Positions 61,749-64,000 of a stretch of 64,000 nucleotides of DNA are shown one piece after another. How positions within the stretch are numbered: position 1 is the stretch's first letter; each line of letters begins with the position of its first letter. Origin of the DNA: Novosphingobium sp. (GTDB lineage: Bacteria; Pseudomonadota; Alphaproteobacteria; Sphingomonadales; Sphingomonadaceae); assembly GCF_019748365.1 (NCBI RefSeq), contig NZ_JAIEPN010000091.1, positions 23,025-87,024 of the forward strand, in the 5' to 3' direction. The position numbers were made by a program, and so were the translations under genes. Under the pieces are notes generated by a model. The model ran no database searches. It was not told where the DNA came from and was given only the letters and a program-made list of their open reading frames with translations.

Positions 61749-63536
61749 TCAGCCGCCCGCGTCAATAGACCGCGCCTCACGCGGCACATCGACCACGGCC
61801 TTGCTGCGAAACAGGGCTTCGAACGCCTCGATATCGGTCGGTCCGGTGACCTGATCGCGCCCCGACTTGAAGACCGTGAAGCCATCACCGCCAAGCGCGA
61901 GGAAGCCGTTCAGCGTCACACGGTAGCTCGCGGCGGGATCGAGCGGTTTGCCGTTCAGCGTGATCGCCGTGATCCGGCTGCCGACCGGTTGGCGGCGATC
62001 ATAGCGATAGACGAGCCCTGCCGAGGGCGCGAGGACCTGCTCAGGACCGTTCGCATCGAAGCCCTGTTCGAGCGCGGCCTTGATTTCGGCGCCGGTCAGG
62101 GTTTCGGTGACGAGTGCGTTGCCGAAGGGCTGGGCGAGATAGATATCGCCGAACGTGACGGTGCCGTCTGCCGCCGGAACCAGCGGAGCGCGGACGCCGT
62201 AGGGGTTCATGAAGGCGAGCTGGGCACCGGCGCTGCGCGTCGCGGCCAGCTGCGCATCGGCGATCAGATGCGCGAGCGGCCCGCCGGTGCTGCCTGCGGG
62301 TGCCTCGCCCCGGTCCGCCGGCCCCGACAGCTTGCCCACCGGGCGGGTGGCATAAGCCTTTGACGCATCGACATAGCGCTTGATATAGTCGGCGATATCC
62401 GCGCGCGGCGCATAAGCGGGAACGAGCGACGAGAGCGCCATCGGCCCCTTGGCCGAAGTGAACGGCTGCGACTGCACGATGAGGTTGCGTGCGCTGCGGC
62501 TCACGACACGGTGCTGCACGGGATCGATCGTCAGCGTGATCTCGGTCAGTTCCTTGCCATAGAGCCCCGCGCTGGTCAGCAACACCTTGCGCGCCGGATC
62601 ACTGGTCGGCAGCTCGCAGATATAGTCGGCATGGGTGTGGCCCGAGACGACCAGATCGACAGCGGGTGACATGCGGGCAAGGATCGGCTGGATCTCGCCG
62701 GCAAAGCCGTTGCAGCCATTGGGATCGGGAGCACCCGCCTGCTTGCCGCCCTGGTGGATCAGCACGACCACGGCATCCGCGCCCTTGGCTTTCAGCTTGG
62801 GCACCTCGGCATTGATCGTGTCCGCCTCGTCGGCAAAGGTCACCTCGGCGATTCCCGCCGGATTGACGAGCATCGGCGTGCCCCTGAGCGTAAGGCCGAT
62901 CACCCCGACTTTCACCTGGCGCTCGCCGCTGCCGAAAGTGCGGATCGCGCTGGCCGGGAAAAGTGCCGTGCCCCCGGCCGTGAGCGTGCTGGCGGCCAGA
63001 TAGCGGAAACGTGCCCCGGCAAATTGTTCGAGCTGGCAGGGCTCGCGCACAGTGAGCTTTTCGCAGCCGCCCATCTGCATGCGCAGCAGTTCCCGTGTGC
63101 CCCGGTCGAACTCGTGATTGCCGACCGCCGCATAGTCGAGCCCGAGGCGGCTCAGCGTTTCGATCGAGGGTTCGTCGAGGAAAAGCGAGGATGCCAGCGG
63201 CGAGGCGCTGATGAGATCACCCGCCGCGACGGTGAGCGAGTTGGGATGGCGGGCACGCAGCGAATCGAGCGCGCTGGCCAGCCACGCCGCACCACCAGCC
63301 GGGACCTGTGCAGTGCCGCCCTGCCCATCGGGCACGGCGACGCTTTGGCGCGGGGGTTCGAGATTGCCGTGGAAATCGTTGAAGGCGAGGACGGCGATCT
63401 CGACCGGCGCCGCTGGCGGCGGTGCCGACGCGACGATGATCCCGGTGCGCGGCGCGGCGCAGGCCGAGAGCAGTGCTGTGAGCGCAAGAGCGCCGCCGAT
63501 GGCTCTGTGGCGGCGCGGGTTGCCCATCATCGTCAT
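61749..63536 (-). CDS. UshA-like 5'-nucleotidase lipoprotein
   Basis: ATG 63536 is supported by GGGAAG 8 bases upstream; 595 residues. A lipoprotein signal ends in LLSAC (Cys26), so the protein is envelope-bound. The N-terminal metallophosphatase domain shows LAFNDFHGNLEPP, VGNHEFDRG, VVSGHTHADY; the C-terminal 5'-nucleotidase domain shows FMNPYGVRAPL and FGNALVTETLTG. It should hydrolyse nucleotides or related phosphate esters in the periplasm. It converges on the DUF1295 gene and diverges from the TetR gene. Confidence 0.92.
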   Translation of the reverse strand: MTMMGNPRRHRAIGGALALTALLSACAAPRTGIIVASAPPPAAPVEIAVLAFNDFHGNLEPPRQSVAVPDGQGGTAQVPAGGAAWLASALDSLRARHPNSLTVAAGDLISASPLASSLFLDEPSIETLSRLGLDYAAVGNHEFDRGTRELLRMQMGGCEKLTVREPCQLEQFAGARFRYLAASTLTAGGTALFPASAIRTFGSGERQVKVGVIGLTLRGTPMLVNPAGIAEVTFADEADTINAEVPKLKAKGADAVVVLIHQGGKQAGAPDPNGCNGFAGEIQPILARMSPAVDLVVSGHTHADYICELPTSDPARKVLLTSAGLYGKELTEITLTIDPVQHRVVSRSARNLIVQSQPFTSAKGPMALSSLVPAYAPRADIADYIKRYVDASKAYATRPVGKLSGPADRGEAPAGSTGGPLAHLIADAQLAATRSAGAQLAFMNPYGVRAPLVPAADGTVTFGDIYLAQPFGNALVTETLTGAEIKAALEQGFDANGPEQVLAPSAGLVYRYDRRQPVGSRITAITLNGKPLDPAASYRVTLNGFLALGGDGFTVFKSGRDQVTGPTDIEAFEALFRSKAVVDVPREARSIDAGG

Positions 63537-63661
63537 GCAATAGTCTTCCCTGCCCATCTCAACACCAAACCGGACTCGATCAAATGCCTGAACCTAGATT
63601 GAAACCCGGCCCGGCAATGCCTAAAATGCGCTATAGCCCTCTCAGGCGACAGGATCATAAC

Positions 63662-64000
63662 ATGCCGCGCGCGCAGTCCGATATTGAAGCCGGTCAGGAA
63701 CGACTGGTCGTACTTGCCTGTGCGCTCATCGAAGAGCGCGGCGGGCAAGCGCTTACCATGCAGGAAGTGGCCGCCCGCGCAGGCATTTCTCCCGCGCAGG
63801 TGCTGCGCTATTTCGAAAGCCGGGAGGCGCTGCTGGAAGCCGTGGCGGAATACTGGTTCCGCCCCAAGGTTGCGATCATGGAAGAAGTGGTCGCCAGCGA
63901 ACTGCCGCCCCGCCGGAAGATGTACGAATTCTTCGCACGCCGCTTCGTCATGCTCCGCGATGCCTACCGCGCCGATCCGGTCGCGCACGAGATGTACGTC
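63662..64000 (+). CDS. TetR-family regulator (3' truncated by window edge)
   Basis: This frame is not in the ORF track because it runs off the right end. ATG 63662 opens 113 codons without a stop. The translation has the TetR helix-turn-helix LTMQEVAARAGISPAQVLRYFESREALLEAVAEYW at about residues 30-65, followed by the start of a helical ligand domain (EEVVASELPPRRKMYEFFARRFVMLRDAYRAD). It is divergent from the nucleotidase gene across 125 bases, which it may control, or it may control genes to the right. Confidence 0.88.
   Translation, partial: MPRAQSDIEAGQERLVVLACALIEERGGQALTMQEVAARAGISPAQVLRYFESREALLEAVAEYWFRPKVAIMEEVVASELPPRRKMYEFFARRFVMLRDAYRADPVAHEMYV

Noticed and set aside
1-64000. CRISPR arrays, tRNA/rRNA genes, integrases or transposases
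   Set aside because: I found no regularly spaced repeats, no tRNA-like cloverleaf sequences, and no transposase or integrase ORFs in either strand.

Overview
The window is high-GC chromosomal DNA from an alphaproteobacterium, most likely a sphingomonad (Novosphingobium or a close relative). I base this on the core gene blocks (trpS-murJ-secB facing timA-mltA-smr; rpmH-rnpA-yidD-yidC-engB), dense gene packing with many ATGA/GTGA overlaps, frequent GTG/TTG starts, and the sphingomonad style of the TonB-receptor sugar locus. The genus is an inference; there is no rRNA in the window. I saw no tRNA, rRNA, CRISPR array, transposase or prophage.

Layout. 1-8.8 kb is a capsule/exopolysaccharide export cluster: the end of hldE, hldD, two KpsE-like chain-length/adaptor proteins flanking a KpsM permease, KpsT ATPase, a KpsD/Wza-like outer-membrane lipoprotein, a methyltransferase-like protein and an unassigned protein on the opposite strand. 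9-12 kb holds two divergent small operons: an SDR plus HCCA-isomerase-like pair on the minus strand, and a nitrilase (broken by a one-base deletion) plus flavin-reductase-like protein on the plus strand.

12-26.5 kb is the most distinctive region and reads as a complete raffinose/sucrose (alpha-galactosyl-sucrose) utilisation regulon. It contains an MFS sugar permease, GH36 alpha-galactosidase, GalT, GalK, a signal-less GH68 sucrose-splitting enzyme and a ROK fructokinase on plus. On minus lie a LacI repressor, a TPR/2OG-Fe(II)-oxygenase-like protein, a tryptophan-halogenase-like flavoprotein and a TonB-dependent receptor. Three palindromic sites around ATTCAnnCGATTGAAT lie at the three key promoters and are the probable LacI operators. 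The halogenase-like and oxygenase-like proteins have no obvious catabolic role.

26.7-30.3 kb carries two acyl-CoA dehydrogenases and a nitronate-monooxygenase-like flavoprotein. 30.4-41.6 kb is mostly housekeeping: gtrA, mutM, ubiE, ubiB, an acyltransferase, coaBC, dut, a Gly/Trp-rich lipoprotein, trpS, murJ and secB. 41.9-52.6 kb has timA, mltA, smr, dapE, a cupin protein, a GST, a GGDEF-EAL protein, then engB, yidC, yidD, rnpA and rpmH. The gap upstream of rpmH holds a good candidate for a small RNA gene. 53-64 kb carries a tandem universal stress protein, a HAD hydrolase, scoAB, a second GST, a DUF983 protein, a MarR-EmrA-EmrB efflux operon, a PlsC-like acyltransferase, a DUF1295 protein, a UshA-like nucleotidase lipoprotein, and a TetR regulator running off the right edge (absent from the ORF track).
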